Assembly (NCBI GenBank): GCA_029228645.1
Contig: JAPTHR010000007.1
Coordinates: 62,005-126,004, forward strand
From: Gammaproteobacteria bacterium Milos-ODIII6
Lineage (GTDB): Bacteria > Pseudomonadota > Gammaproteobacteria > Chromatiales > Chromatiaceae
Length of the DNA: 64,000 nucleotides
Direction: 5' to 3'
Shown here one piece after another: positions 49,879 through 58,859 of the stretch. The notes under the pieces are model-generated. The model ran no database searches. It had not been told where the DNA came from and saw only the letters and a program-made list of their open reading frames with translations. How positions within the stretch are numbered: position 1 is the first letter of the stretch; each line of letters begins with the position of its first letter. Made by a program: the position numbers and the translations under genes.

Positions 49879-50143
49879 TGTGGTGAGTCAGAAGTTCGTT
49901 ACGTTTCAGCGTGGCTGTGCGGGCCCATGGCTAGGCGCGCTTGCGCAGGAATGGCTGCACCCCTTTCAAGCAAGGGCAACAACGCCATGGGCCCGCACAG
50001 CCGCGCCCGAAGGGAGCCCCACAAACGGGCCAATACTGCGTTACAGTCCTCGCAAAGGGCCTGCCATTCCCTTCGGACTGCGCCTTGTCTTGGCCCGTTT
50101 GTGGGGCTCTGAAATGCAACGAACTTCTGACTCACCACACTAG
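49875..50143. mobile_element. MITE-like element with nested hairpins, 269 bp
   Basis: Perfect 26-base terminal inverted repeats (49875-49900 and 50118-50143), each with CTAG outermost. Inside lie two further perfect inverted-repeat pairs: 49913-49930 with 49985-50002 (18 bases) and 50015-50033 with 50090-50108 (19 bases). So the whole element can fold as a clover of two long hairpins inside an outer stem. No protein-coding frame is seen. Its left CTAG supplies the stop codon of the lpoP-like gene. It shares no clear sequence with the element at 2268-2570. Confidence 0.8.
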
Positions 50144-50217
50144 GAGTCCGCGCAATTTGACGCAGTCCCGGATGCGCCAGGCTGCTAAACTCGTTTTTTT
50201 CCCCGCAGGATGGCGAT

Positions 50218-50715
50218 GTGTCTCCCCCGTATGCCGCAGACAAGCTGATTGCCCAGGCGCGCGAGCTCGCAGCGGAATACCGCCGGGCCATGGGGAAACC
50301 TCTGCCCGGTGTCAGTACCGAGATCGCCGAGCATGATGCCATCCGCCTGCTTTCGCTCGAACCCAGGAGCGAGGAGCAGGGCGGCTGGGATGCGCTGGAT
50401 CCGGCGTCAGGTGAGCGTATCCAGATCAAGTCGCGCACCATCTTCGACGAGAGCAAGGGCGGCGAGCGCATCGGGCAGCTCAAGGTGAACCAGGAGTGGG
50501 ACGCGGTGGTGTTGGTGCTCATGGATGAGAATTACGAGCCCTACGAGATCTACCGCGCCCATCGCGACGACCTGAGTGAATATCTTGATCGTTCCAGCGC
50601 CAACCGCGCCAAGCGTGGCGCAATGTCTGTGGCGCGCTTCAAGATCCTCGGCGAGCTGGTATGGGACGCGGTCAATGGGAGACAAGAGGAAACCTGGGAC
50701 AACCAGGCAGACTGA
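50218..50715 (+). CDS. Small uncharacterised protein with QIKSR segment
   Basis: A 165-residue soluble protein. Residues 56-73 (GGWDALDPASGERIQIKS) form a D...E...xIK pattern like a PD-(D/E)xK nuclease core, but the fold is not proven; the rest (EWDAVVLVLMDENYEPYEIYRAHRDD) suggests a beta-strand pair followed by a helical tail. I recall similar sequences annotated as DUF6998 but am not certain. GTG start at 50218 with AGGA about eight bases upstream. It precedes yoaA and may be co-transcribed. Confidence 0.6.
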   Translation: MSPPYAADKLIAQARELAAEYRRAMGKPLPGVSTEIAEHDAIRLLSLEPRSEEQGGWDALDPASGERIQIKSRTIFDESKGGERIGQLKVNQEWDAVVLVLMDENYEPYEIYRAHRDDLSEYLDRSSANRAKRGAMSVARFKILGELVWDAVNGRQEETWDNQAD

Positions 50716-50723
50716 TCGCGCCG

Positions 50724-52637
50724 GTGTTTTCGGATATTGAGGACGTACTCGGCCCGGATGGGCAACTGGCGCGCCAGGTGGAAGGATTCGCGCATCGCCC
50801 GCAGCAGGTCGGGATGGCGCAGGCCGTGCTCGACGCGATCGAGGATGGAGAAAACCTGATCGTCGAGGCAGGCACCGGCACGGGCAAGACCTTTGCCTAC
50901 CTGGTGCCGGCGCTTCTGTCGGGCAAGAAGGTCATCGTCTCCACCGGTACGCGCAACCTGCAAGACCAGCTGTTCCTGCGCGACCTGCCGCGGGTAGTGG
51001 ATATCCTGGCAAGCCCCGCCCGCACCGCGCTGCTCAAGGGCCGGGCGAATTATCTCTGCATCCATCGTATGGAACTGGCGCTGCTGGACAGCCGCGGCCA
51101 CCCCCACCATACCCTGCGCGCGCTGCTCAAGGTGCGAGACTGGTCGCATGCGACCGAGCGTGGGGATATCGCCGAGCTGGGCGAGGTGGCGGAGGACTCG
51201 CCGGTCTGGCCCCTGGTCACCTCGAGCACCGAGAACTGCCTCGGCCAGGACTGCCCGGCCTGGAGCAAGTGTCACCTGGTGGAGGCTCGGCGCCGCGCCC
51301 AGGAGGCGGACGTGGTGGTCATCAACCATCACCTGCTGTGCGCGGATTTCGCCATCCGCGATACCGGTTTCGGGGAGCTGCTGCCGGCCGCGGAGGTGTT
51401 CATCATCGATGAGGCCCACCAACTGCCGGATGTCGCCAGCAACTTCTTCGGCGCCACCCTGAGTACCCGCCAGATCACCGAACTGGCGCAGGACACCCGC
51501 GCCGAGTACCACCGCGAGGCCGGCGACCTGCCCAGGCTGCTCGACCAGATCGACACCGTGGACAAGGCAGGCAAGGATCTGCGCCTGACGTTCGAGCGCC
51601 AGCCAACGCGCGGCGCCTGGTCGGAGATCGAGGACGAGAGCGTTATCCAGGAGGCCCTGGAGGCACTGGCCGCGCGACTGGATGAGTTGGAGGGCATGCT
51701 GGATACGGTCCAGGGACGCGGCAAGGGCCTCGACAGCTGCCTGGAACGGGCCCGCTCCCTGGGCAGGCTGCTCGGCGAGCTGCGTACACCCTCGGCGGCC
51801 GAAGAAGTCGTGCGCTGGTTCGAGGTGTTCGGCCACAGCCTGCGTCTCAATAGCACCCCGATCGACATCGCGGAGGTATTCGGCAACACCATGCTGCAAC
51901 ACCCCGCGAGCTGGATATTCACCTCCGCCACCCTGGCGGTGGGCGACAGCTTCGACCATTTCCAACGCCAGCTGGGCATCGTCGAGGCGCGCACCGGCAA
52001 GTGGGACAGCCCCTTCGATTACCAACACCAGGCACTGTGGTATGTGCCGCAGGGCATGCCGGAGCCGAGTGATCGTGGCTATGTGCAGGCGGTGATGCGC
52101 GAGGCGACGGCGCTGATCAAGGCCAGCGGCGGACGGACCTTCCTGCTGTTCACCAGTTACCGCGCGCTCAACGAGGCGGCCGACCTACTGGAGGAGGCCG
52201 ATCTCGGTTACCCGGTCCTGGTGCAGGGCGAGATGCCGAAGGCGGAGCTGCTGCGCCGCTTCGTGAAGCATGGCAACGCGGTGCTGCTGGGCACCGCCAG
52301 TTTCTGGGAAGGCGTGGATGTGCGCGGCGAGGCGCTCTCGCTGGTGGTGATCGACAAGCTGCCCTTCGCCTCGCCGGGCGACCCGGTCCTGCAGGCGCGC
52401 CTGGATGCGATTCGGGCGCGCGGCGGCAATCCCTTCATGGATTACCAGGTGCCGCAGGCGGCGATCGCACTCAAACAGGGGGCCGGGCGGCTGATCCGCG
52501 ATGTCACCGATCGAGGCGTGCTGGTGCTGTGCGACCCCAGGATGCTGAAGAAGTCCTATGGGCATACCTTCCTGGACGCCATGCCGGCGTTTGCACGGAC
52601 CCGCGATCCGGCGGTCGCGCTGGCCTTCTTCGAGTAA
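50724..52637 (+). CDS. yoaA: XPD-family Fe-S DNA helicase YoaA
   Basis: A DinG/XPD-type helicase of 637 residues (E. coli YoaA 636). Walker A EAGTGTGKTFAY at about residue 50, DEAH box IIDEAHQLPD, and the Fe-S Cys set (YLC, ENC, QDC, SKC; between about residues 112 and 184). YoaA in E. coli repairs stalled forks with HolC. The start is uncertain: the frame reaches 50661, inside the previous gene, and GTG at 50724 gives the length expected for the family. Followed by tsaB, as in E. coli. Confidence 0.93.
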   Translation: MFSDIEDVLGPDGQLARQVEGFAHRPQQVGMAQAVLDAIEDGENLIVEAGTGTGKTFAYLVPALLSGKKVIVSTGTRNLQDQLFLRDLPRVVDILASPARTALLKGRANYLCIHRMELALLDSRGHPHHTLRALLKVRDWSHATERGDIAELGEVAEDSPVWPLVTSSTENCLGQDCPAWSKCHLVEARRRAQEADVVVINHHLLCADFAIRDTGFGELLPAAEVFIIDEAHQLPDVASNFFGATLSTRQITELAQDTRAEYHREAGDLPRLLDQIDTVDKAGKDLRLTFERQPTRGAWSEIEDESVIQEALEALAARLDELEGMLDTVQGRGKGLDSCLERARSLGRLLGELRTPSAAEEVVRWFEVFGHSLRLNSTPIDIAEVFGNTMLQHPASWIFTSATLAVGDSFDHFQRQLGIVEARTGKWDSPFDYQHQALWYVPQGMPEPSDRGYVQAVMREATALIKASGGRTFLLFTSYRALNEAADLLEEADLGYPVLVQGEMPKAELLRRFVKHGNAVLLGTASFWEGVDVRGEALSLVVIDKLPFASPGDPVLQARLDAIRARGGNPFMDYQVPQAAIALKQGAGRLIRDVTDRGVLVLCDPRMLKKSYGHTFLDAMPAFARTRDPAVALAFFE

Positions 52638-52685
52638 CCGAACTTACCAAGCAGCCCACTAGGGTGCGCGGGTTAGAATACGGGC

Positions 52686-53378
52686 ATGAAGATTCTCGCG
52701 ATCGATACCACCGAGCAGGCCTGTTCGGCCGCCCTGTTACTGGATGACGCCGTAACCGAGTCCTACCAGGTCGCGGCGCGTCAGCATTCGCAGCTGATCC
52801 TCCCGATGGTGGAGGGGCTGCTGGCTGAGGCCGAGCTGTCGCTTGCCCAGCTCGATGGGCTCGCCTTCGCGCGTGGCCCGGGTTCCTTTACCGGGGTGCG
52901 CATCGCTGCCGCGGTGACCCAGGGCCTGGCTGTCGCCGCTGACCTTCCGGTTGCGCCGGTCTCCAGCTTGCTGGCGTTGGCCCAGGGGGTGATGCTCGGG
53001 ACAGGGGATGCACGGGTGCTGGCGGTGTTCGACGCCCGCATGGGTGAGCTGTATTGGGCCCCCTGCGAGGGGCAGGGCGGCCGGATGCAGTTCGCTGCCC
53101 CGGAACGGGTCAGTGGCGTCGCGGATGTCTCGCTGCCACCCGGCTTCAGCGGGTGGGTCGTGGCGGGCAGTGGGGTATCACCCTATGGGGATCAGCTCGA
53201 GGCCTCGCTGGGGGGCGCTGCGGTCGCCCGTTACCCCGAGGCAAGCGTGCATGCGCGCGATGTGGCCACGCTTGCGGCAGCGGATTTCGAGCGAGGCAGC
53301 GGGGTGCCGGCCGAACAGGCGCTGCCCGTCTATCTGCGCGATCAGGTGGCGCATAAGATGCGCAAGGCGCCGACCTGA
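52686..53378 (+). CDS. tsaB: tRNA t6A biosynthesis protein TsaB
   Basis: Non-catalytic partner of TsaD in making N6-threonylcarbamoyladenosine on tRNAs. 230 residues with the ASKHA-type start MKILAIDTTEQACSAALL and FARGPGSFTGVRIAAAVTQGLA, diagnostic of TsaB. ATG at 52686. The yoaA-tsaB order matches E. coli. Convergent with the CobW gene after an 11-base gap. Confidence 0.95.
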   Translation: MKILAIDTTEQACSAALLLDDAVTESYQVAARQHSQLILPMVEGLLAEAELSLAQLDGLAFARGPGSFTGVRIAAAVTQGLAVAADLPVAPVSSLLALAQGVMLGTGDARVLAVFDARMGELYWAPCEGQGGRMQFAAPERVSGVADVSLPPGFSGWVVAGSGVSPYGDQLEASLGGAAVARYPEASVHARDVATLAAADFERGSGVPAEQALPVYLRDQVAHKMRKAPT

Positions 53379-53388
53379 GAATTACCGC

Positions 53389-54375
53389 TCAGCGGGTGCC
53401 GCTATCGTCGAGCGCAAGCCCACGCAATGCCAGCTCCAGCTCGGCAAGGTCCATCGGCCGGGAGTCGATCAGCTGCAGGCGAGAACTCTCGCCGGCGGCG
53501 GCAGCCCGGGTCTCGCAATCCCCACCGGCGCGGTTGTAGCTGAAATCACCTGCTTCACACCGGAACAGTCCCTTGATGCGTTCCTGCGGCAGGGCGTCCA
53601 GCCACGCCAGCAGGGCCTCCCGGTCGAATCCGTATCCGGAGCCGATCAGCCAGCCCGCGCGGTAATACCCATCCGCCTTTCCCTCGAAGTTCAGCCAGTC
53701 CCGTTGCGCGGCCTCCGCCTTGGGGATGCCGGGCGCCTGCGCCAGCAGGTAAGCGTGCGCCTCGGGGAAGCAGGCGCTGTGTTCCTCCGCGCCCAGCGAC
53801 AGCAGGGCGGGGTCAACAATGCCGTACTCGGTGATCACGATGCGCGCCTTGCGCGGTTCCAGGGTGGCTGCGAAAGTCAGCAAGCGGTCCTCGTCGACCT
53901 CGCTGTAAGCGTCCGCCTTGTTGGCGATCAGGATATCCGCAAGATGAATCTGGTCGATGAAATTGGGATGCTCGCGGTGGCGCGCCGAGTCGAGGTGGCG
54001 TGCATCCATGACGCACAGGGTGGCCTGCAGATGGAGCACCCCCTGGTAGAGCGGCGAGCGCAGCTGTTCCAGAATCTGTGCCGGGTGTCCCAGGCCGCTG
54101 GGTTCGATCAGGATGCGATCCGGCCGCTGCTGCCGGATCAGGCGGTTGAGACCCACCCCGAAGGCGGGCGCCGCCACGCAGCAGAGACAACCGCCGGCGA
54201 CCTCCTCGATCGCCACGCCGGTCTCGTCGAGCAGCAGACCGTCGACCCCCGCCTCACCGAACTCGTTGACCAGTACCGCCCAACGTTGCTGCTCGGGCTT
54301 GTGCTGCAGCAGGTGCCGGATGAGCGTGGTCTTGCCGGTGCCGAGGAACCCGGTGACCAGGTTGACCGCAATCAT
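53389..54375 (-). CDS. CobW/G3E family GTPase (metallochaperone type)
   Basis: A 328-residue G3E GTPase. P-loop GFLGTGKTTL (residues 9-18), the metal-binding CxCC motif GCLCC (residues 61-65), Walker-B-like ILIEPSGLGHP and NKAD for guanine. The C-terminal half shows a shorter CobW-C domain. These proteins deliver zinc, cobalt or other metals. The ATG at 54375 overlaps the stop of the upstream MotB-like gene (ATGA), so it is co-translated with the ion-channel pair, an unusual partner for such a protein. Confidence 0.88.
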   Translation of the reverse strand: MIAVNLVTGFLGTGKTTLIRHLLQHKPEQQRWAVLVNEFGEAGVDGLLLDETGVAIEEVAGGCLCCVAAPAFGVGLNRLIRQQRPDRILIEPSGLGHPAQILEQLRSPLYQGVLHLQATLCVMDARHLDSARHREHPNFIDQIHLADILIANKADAYSEVDEDRLLTFAATLEPRKARIVITEYGIVDPALLSLGAEEHSACFPEAHAYLLAQAPGIPKAEAAQRDWLNFEGKADGYYRAGWLIGSGYGFDREALLAWLDALPQERIKGLFRCEAGDFSYNRAGGDCETRAAAAGESSRLQLIDSRPMDLAELELALRGLALDDSGTR

Positions 54376-55430
54376 TGGCCGCCGCTTTGTTCCTTTGTTT
54401 CCTTCTGCTCGATCGGGCTGTCCCGCGCATCCGCACGGAAGTAATAGTCGTAGCTGGTATGCAGATGGTTGGTGAATTCCCAGGCCTCGTTGTAGGACAG
54501 TCCGCTGTTATCCGGGAAGATGACCTTCACGTACAGCCCGTCGGCATGCTCACGCATCAGGCGGGTCAGCACCAGGTCGAGTCTGCGGCGCGATATCGTC
54601 TGGAACTCGCCGCTGCTGCCCTCGCGCCAGGAGATGTTCTTCTTGCCCAGCTTCTTCGAGTAGCGCACCTCGACCAGGTGGCGGCCCTGGGAAGAGCGGG
54701 CCGGGCGCACCAGCTTGTCGTACTTGACCTGGAGGTTGTCGTAGTCACCCGCGAGTACGAGGTACTTGCGATCCAGTTCCTGTGTGCTCTTGCGCGCACT
54801 CTCGAGGGCCTGGCTGCTGGAGCTGAGTTGATCCTGCAGCTGGTTCGCCTGGTCCTGCGATTCCCTCAGGCTGAGTTGAAGGCTGTCGATGTTGGCCTGC
54901 AGGCTGCGGGCGTCGTCACGTGCCGTCTGGAGCTCGATCTCGCGATTTCGCAGCGATTGGGTCAGGGTGCGCAGGCGCGCCTCCTTGTTCTTTATATCGC
55001 TCTCGAGTTGCTGGCGCGTGAGCGTGAGCCGCGACGATTCCCGGCTGAGTTCATCGCGCTGGCTGGTGAGATCGCCGATGCTGACGAGCTGTTCGCTGAT
55101 CACCGACTCGCGTTCCAGGCCCTTCTGCCGGAGTCGCAGCACCTCCAGGCGCAGCTGATCGACACGTTCCCGGGCACGGTGCAGCGCCATCGACAGGCTG
55201 TCCTTTTCCTCCCCGGTGGCGCGCGCCAGTTCAGCGGCGATGCGTTCCGCTTCCATGGTGGAGCGCAGCTGGTTGACCAGTTCCATGTTGCGCAGCAACA
55301 GCACGACGAGCGCGATCAGGAAGATCATCACGACCGTGGTCATGATGTCGGTGAAGGAAGGCCAGAAGCTCTCGTTGACCTGGCCTTCCTGGCGATTCAG
55401 GCGCAGGTCGATGAAGCCGTCGTCGTTCAT
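54372..55430 (-). CDS. MotB/TolR-like membrane protein with long coiled coil
   Basis: A 352-residue protein with one N-terminal helix following the motif SFTDIMTTVVMIFLIALVV; Asp28 at the membrane entrance matches the proton-path Asp of MotB, ExbD and ZorB. A coiled coil fills about residues 55-240 (long Glu/Arg/Gln-rich heptads), followed by a globular domain (RHLVEVRYSKKLGKKNISW...NEAWEFTNHLHTSYDYYF) without the peptidoglycan-binding OmpA signature. So it pairs with the adjacent MotA-like protein but may not bind the cell wall as MotB does. The stop overlaps the CobW start. Confidence 0.82.
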   Translation of the reverse strand: MNDDGFIDLRLNRQEGQVNESFWPSFTDIMTTVVMIFLIALVVLLLRNMELVNQLRSTMEAERIAAELARATGEEKDSLSMALHRARERVDQLRLEVLRLRQKGLERESVISEQLVSIGDLTSQRDELSRESSRLTLTRQQLESDIKNKEARLRTLTQSLRNREIELQTARDDARSLQANIDSLQLSLRESQDQANQLQDQLSSSSQALESARKSTQELDRKYLVLAGDYDNLQVKYDKLVRPARSSQGRHLVEVRYSKKLGKKNISWREGSSGEFQTISRRRLDLVLTRLMREHADGLYVKVIFPDNSGLSYNEAWEFTNHLHTSYDYYFRADARDSPIEQKETKEQSGGQ

Positions 55431-56407
55431 TCGTCGTCACGCAGGCGGAAGCCGAGGCGCAGCAGGCGGGTGATGGTGCCCATGTCCTGCTTGAGGCTGT
55501 CGACCTTGTCGCGGTGATGCTCGAGGGTCGCGGCGATGTGATCCTCGGTCTGCTTGAATGCGGCCTGCGATTTCTGCATTTCCGCCACCAGGGTCTGCAG
55601 CGAGCGGATCAGGCCCGTGAACTCGTACAGCACGGTGTCCGTCTGGACCTGGAACTTGGGCATCAGGTAGTTGGTGGTCACCTGCTCGATGCCGCTGATC
55701 AGGTTGGTCTGCGCATCGCTCAGGCGGAGGTGGAAGTAGCCGAAGAAGACATAGCAGACGATCGCGGTGATGGTGGTGGAGAGGGCCGTGGACATGCCAT
55801 GGATGACCATGCCCATGCCGCTCGCATCGATCGCGTTTTCCAACACGTCAGATGCCCCGACCAGGGCGATCGACAGCGACACGATGGTGCCGAATACGCC
55901 AGTCAGGATCAGGATGTTGTTGACGAAGCGGGCCAGGCTGCTGCGGGTGCTCTCTGCTGCCACCAGGGTGGAGGCGAGGGCGTTCTGATTGATCGGGGTG
56001 TGACTTTCGTGCAACTCTAAAAGGGTGCGGTAGCGACGGGCCATCAGCGAGTTGGCCGGCAGTCCCTTGAGGGGTTCGTCCGGTCGCCGCGACTGGTTGC
56101 GGATGAAACGGATGACTGCGTTCTCTTCGCGGGCGTAGCCGAGCAGGCTGATCGAGATGCGGAGCATGCCGACCAGGAAGAGGGCGACGATGGTGCCGTT
56201 GATGATCCAGCCGACTCGTGTGAGCTGGTCCTGGAGGTAAATCTGGTTGACGTAGTCCCATTGCCAGTAGCCCAGGCCGCCCGCCACCAGGATGAGAAAT
56301 ACCAGCCGAACCATGGTGTTACGGCTGTAATGGCGGTGAAAGTTGATGTCGCCCAAGTGTCTGCCCTCGCACGGGAACGCTGAATCGAGTGGCGCGAAGT
56401 CTATCAT
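55427..56407 (-). CDS. MotA/TolQ/ExbB family ion-channel protein
   Basis: A 326-residue polytopic protein: helices near residues 33-50, 66-90, 163-185 (ILTGVFGTIVSLSIALVGA) and 204-227 (MSTALSTTITAIVCYVFFGYF), the last two matching the channel-forming pair of the MotA/TolQ/ExbB superfamily. A cytoplasmic C-terminal helical tail (about 240-326) follows. It overlaps the MotB-like gene by four bases (ATGA), the usual subunit coupling. No flagellar or Tol genes are near. ATG at 56407 gives a long N-terminus; ATG at 56314 (MVRLVFL) is a possible alternative start. Confidence 0.84.
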   Translation of the reverse strand: MIDFAPLDSAFPCEGRHLGDINFHRHYSRNTMVRLVFLILVAGGLGYWQWDYVNQIYLQDQLTRVGWIINGTIVALFLVGMLRISISLLGYAREENAVIRFIRNQSRRPDEPLKGLPANSLMARRYRTLLELHESHTPINQNALASTLVAAESTRSSLARFVNNILILTGVFGTIVSLSIALVGASDVLENAIDASGMGMVIHGMSTALSTTITAIVCYVFFGYFHLRLSDAQTNLISGIEQVTTNYLMPKFQVQTDTVLYEFTGLIRSLQTLVAEMQKSQAAFKQTEDHIAATLEHHRDKVDSLKQDMGTITRLLRLGFRLRDDE

Positions 56408-56447
56408 TTAACGGGGTATTCCTGTGTCCAGGGAATCCAGGCAGAGC

Positions 56448-57254
56448 ATGACTGACAATCTCTATCGAGCCGCTTATGACTGTCTGATGCTCGCCGACCC
56501 GGCGCGCAAACAGGCGGCTGCCAGCGAGCTGTACCGGCGTTATCAGGCCGGTGAATTGTCTCTCGAGGCACGCCCCGTGCCCGACGTGCAAACCCCCGGT
56601 CGACCGCTCCAGCCGGTGCTGGTGCCGCCCGCAGAGCTGGCGCATCGCCGCATTGGCACCCCGGAGGGGCAAGCAGCGCTCATCCACGCAGTGGCGCATA
56701 TCGAGTTCAATGCGATCAACCTTGCCTGTGATGCGGCCTGCCGTTATCAGGGGCTGCCCGAGGGCTACTACGCCGACTGGTTACAGGTGGCCGCCGAGGA
56801 GGCCAAGCATTTCGGCCTGTTGCAGCAACGTCTGCAGCAACTGGGCCACGCCTACGGCGACTTCCCGGCGCACAACGGCCTGTGGGAACTGGCGCAGAAG
56901 ACCGCCGACGACCCCCTGCGTCGCATGGCCCTGGTGCCGCGGGTGATGGAGGCGCGCGGCCTGGATGTGACCCCGGGGATGATCAAACGCTTCGAGCGGA
57001 TCGGCGATGAGCGCACCGTCGGGGTTCTGCAGATCATCCTGCGGGAGGAGGTCGGCCACGTCGAGGCCGGCTCACGCTGGTTCCGCTACCTGTGCGAGCA
57101 ACGCGGGCTCGACCCCGAAACCCATTATTTCGAGCTGCTGAACGACTACTTCAAGGGCGGTATCCGCTGTCCGCTGCACAAGGAGGCGCGCCGGCAGGCC
57201 GGTTTCAGCGAGGCGGAGCTGGAGCGGCTCGAGGGGATGTGCCAGCGGAGCTGA
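56448..57254 (+). CDS. DUF455 ferritin-like protein
   Basis: A 268-residue helical protein with ferritin-like ligand pairs: IEFNAIN (with HAVAHIE), AEEAKHF (Glu, His spaced ExxH) and EEVGHVE, matching the DUF455 family. Such proteins are probable di-iron oxidases; substrate unknown. ATG at 56448 is preferred over GTG at 56424. Divergent from the MotA-like gene with a 40-base gap; the divergent pair must share a promoter region. Confidence 0.85.
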   Translation: MTDNLYRAAYDCLMLADPARKQAAASELYRRYQAGELSLEARPVPDVQTPGRPLQPVLVPPAELAHRRIGTPEGQAALIHAVAHIEFNAINLACDAACRYQGLPEGYYADWLQVAAEEAKHFGLLQQRLQQLGHAYGDFPAHNGLWELAQKTADDPLRRMALVPRVMEARGLDVTPGMIKRFERIGDERTVGVLQIILREEVGHVEAGSRWFRYLCEQRGLDPETHYFELLNDYFKGGIRCPLHKEARRQAGFSEAELERLEGMCQRS

Positions 57255-57414
57255 GCCGTTCCTCTTCAGTGGCTCTCAAGGGCCTCGTTGGCAACCGGAG
57301 CGGACATCCGGATTGCGCCGGTGGAGTTCTGCCTGCGGCTGTAAATGGACGATCGCTCTTGCTATCTTGAATCCTCTGCACCCCTGCGTGGAAAACAATC
57401 AAAAGGTATTTTTC

Positions 57415-58206
57415 GTGAAGATAAGAATCCTCGTTTGCCTGCTCGCCCTGCTGATCAGTTTCCCATTGTTTGCCGAGCAACTCGTCGAGCTTGAGAGCCC
57501 CCGTGGAGTCACCCAGAAGTTCCTGCTGATTCAACCGGACAACCCGAAAGCGGCCGTCATCCTGTTTGCCGGCGGCAAGGGAGCACTCGATCTGCAGAAG
57601 GGACTATTCGGCCGGCCGGGTATGAATTGGGGCAAAAATAACTTCCTCGTGCGAACCCGCGAGGATTTCGCCAAACACGGTCTGATGGTGGCTACCGTCG
57701 ATGCACCGTCCTCCCATCAGGGAAAGAGGGGGATGCTCGGCGGTTTCCGAAGCTCATCGGCACACGTGCAGGACATCGACGCTGTGATCACCAAACTGCG
57801 TGAATTTACCGATGTGCCGATCTGGCTTGTTGGCACGAGCCGTGGCACCGAGTCCGCCACCAACATCGCCATCGCATCGCAACAGCCGCCGCACGGGCTG
57901 GTGCTGACTTCGAGCATGACCGTCGGTGATGGGAAAGGACAAGCCGTCACCGACTTTGGACTCAGTCACGTGAAAATTCCCACATTGATCACCCATCACG
58001 AAAACGATGGCTGCGCAAAAACCCGGCCCGGGGATGTTGGCCATATCAAAGCCGGGCTGGTCAATGCTGCCGTGGTGGAAGTGAAGATGTTCAGTGGTGG
58101 TCGGGAGCAATCCAAACCCTGTAATGCGATGAGTCATCATGGTTACCTGGGCATCGAGGATGAAGTGGTCAACGAAATCGTTAGATTCGTACTCTCCAAC
58201 TCGTGA
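57415..58206 (+). CDS. Exported alpha/beta hydrolase-like protein
   Basis: A 263-residue protein with signal peptide (residues 1-20, ending LFA/EQ), an alpha/beta-hydrolase core: nucleophile in GTSRGTES (Ser142), probable acid Asp198 in HHENDGC, and His in MSHHGY (about residue 241). Substrate unknown; esterase or dienelactone-type chemistry cannot be distinguished. Start is GTG at 57415, with AAAGG about ten bases upstream. It opens a less dense, accessory-looking stretch. Confidence 0.78.
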   Translation: MKIRILVCLLALLISFPLFAEQLVELESPRGVTQKFLLIQPDNPKAAVILFAGGKGALDLQKGLFGRPGMNWGKNNFLVRTREDFAKHGLMVATVDAPSSHQGKRGMLGGFRSSSAHVQDIDAVITKLREFTDVPIWLVGTSRGTESATNIAIASQQPPHGLVLTSSMTVGDGKGQAVTDFGLSHVKIPTLITHHENDGCAKTRPGDVGHIKAGLVNAAVVEVKMFSGGREQSKPCNAMSHHGYLGIEDEVVNEIVRFVLSNS

Positions 58207-58493
58207 TTCCGGTTTGACAGCTGCAGCCCGGGAGCCTGTTCCCGGGGCATCGCTTGGCCTCTGGCGCGACATTGGCCGGATACCAACGAGGGCCGGCTTC
58301 CCGCCGGCTGTCGCCCCCTGCATCATGGTGGTCGTGATGCCACCTGAAAGGCCTCTTCACGCGAACCGGGCGGACGTCCCGACGGTGACCGCTGAAAAGC
58401 GATCTCTTTGAAAAATCGTTGATCCCTTTTTCAGCGCGACGAGCTTGCAAAGATGCAAAGATTCTCTTCAACCCCGGCAACGGATCCGTTCGC

Positions 58494-58859
58494 ATGGCCA
58501 AACTCGTTTTCAAACTGAAAGACGTGCCCGAACAAGAGAGCGACGCTATCCGTCGCCTCCTGGATGAACATGGTTTCGAATACTACGAGACCCATGCAGG
58601 CAATTGGGGCATCTCGGTTGCAGGGATCTGGGTGAACGACGATGAGCGGCACGCCGAGGCGCGCGCGCTGATCGATGCGTTTCAGATAGAACATGCCAGG
58701 CAGATGCGCGCCGCTTACCGGGAGCAGTGCCACTCAGGCAAGGCGGAAACGATCATTCAACGGTTTGTGCGCAATCCGCTGCGTTTCGTTCTGTATTTAC
58801 TGTTTGCCGCCTTGATTGGCTATTTCTCGCTGGCGCCCTTCTTCGAGCTGGGCCAGTAA
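58494..58859 (+). CDS. DUF6164 family membrane protein
   Basis: A 121-residue protein, recognised from memory as DUF6164: an N-terminal signal-transducing-looking domain (LVFKLKDVPEQESDAIRRLLDEHGFEYYET, then GNWGISVAGIWV) like DUF2007, and a C-terminal membrane helix (residues about 99-117, FVLYLLFAALIGYFSLAPFF). Function unknown. ATG at 58494 is preferred over the frame start at 58419. Neighbours unrelated. Confidence 0.72.
   Translation: MAKLVFKLKDVPEQESDAIRRLLDEHGFEYYETHAGNWGISVAGIWVNDDERHAEARALIDAFQIEHARQMRAAYREQCHSGKAETIIQRFVRNPLRFVLYLLFAALIGYFSLAPFFELGQ

Noticed and set aside
49875-50143. Transposase or protein gene in the palindromic element
   Set aside because: No frame above about 60-70 codons without breaks and no transposase motif; frames there reflect the inverted repeats.
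53008-54444. 478-codon plus-strand frame over tsaB and the CobW gene
   Set aside because: Conflicts with both conserved genes and has no family resemblance.
53389-56407. Zorya phage defence system (ZorA/ZorB-like pair)
   Set aside because: No ZorC, ZorD or ZorE gene follows, and the MotB-like tail lacks an OmpA domain.
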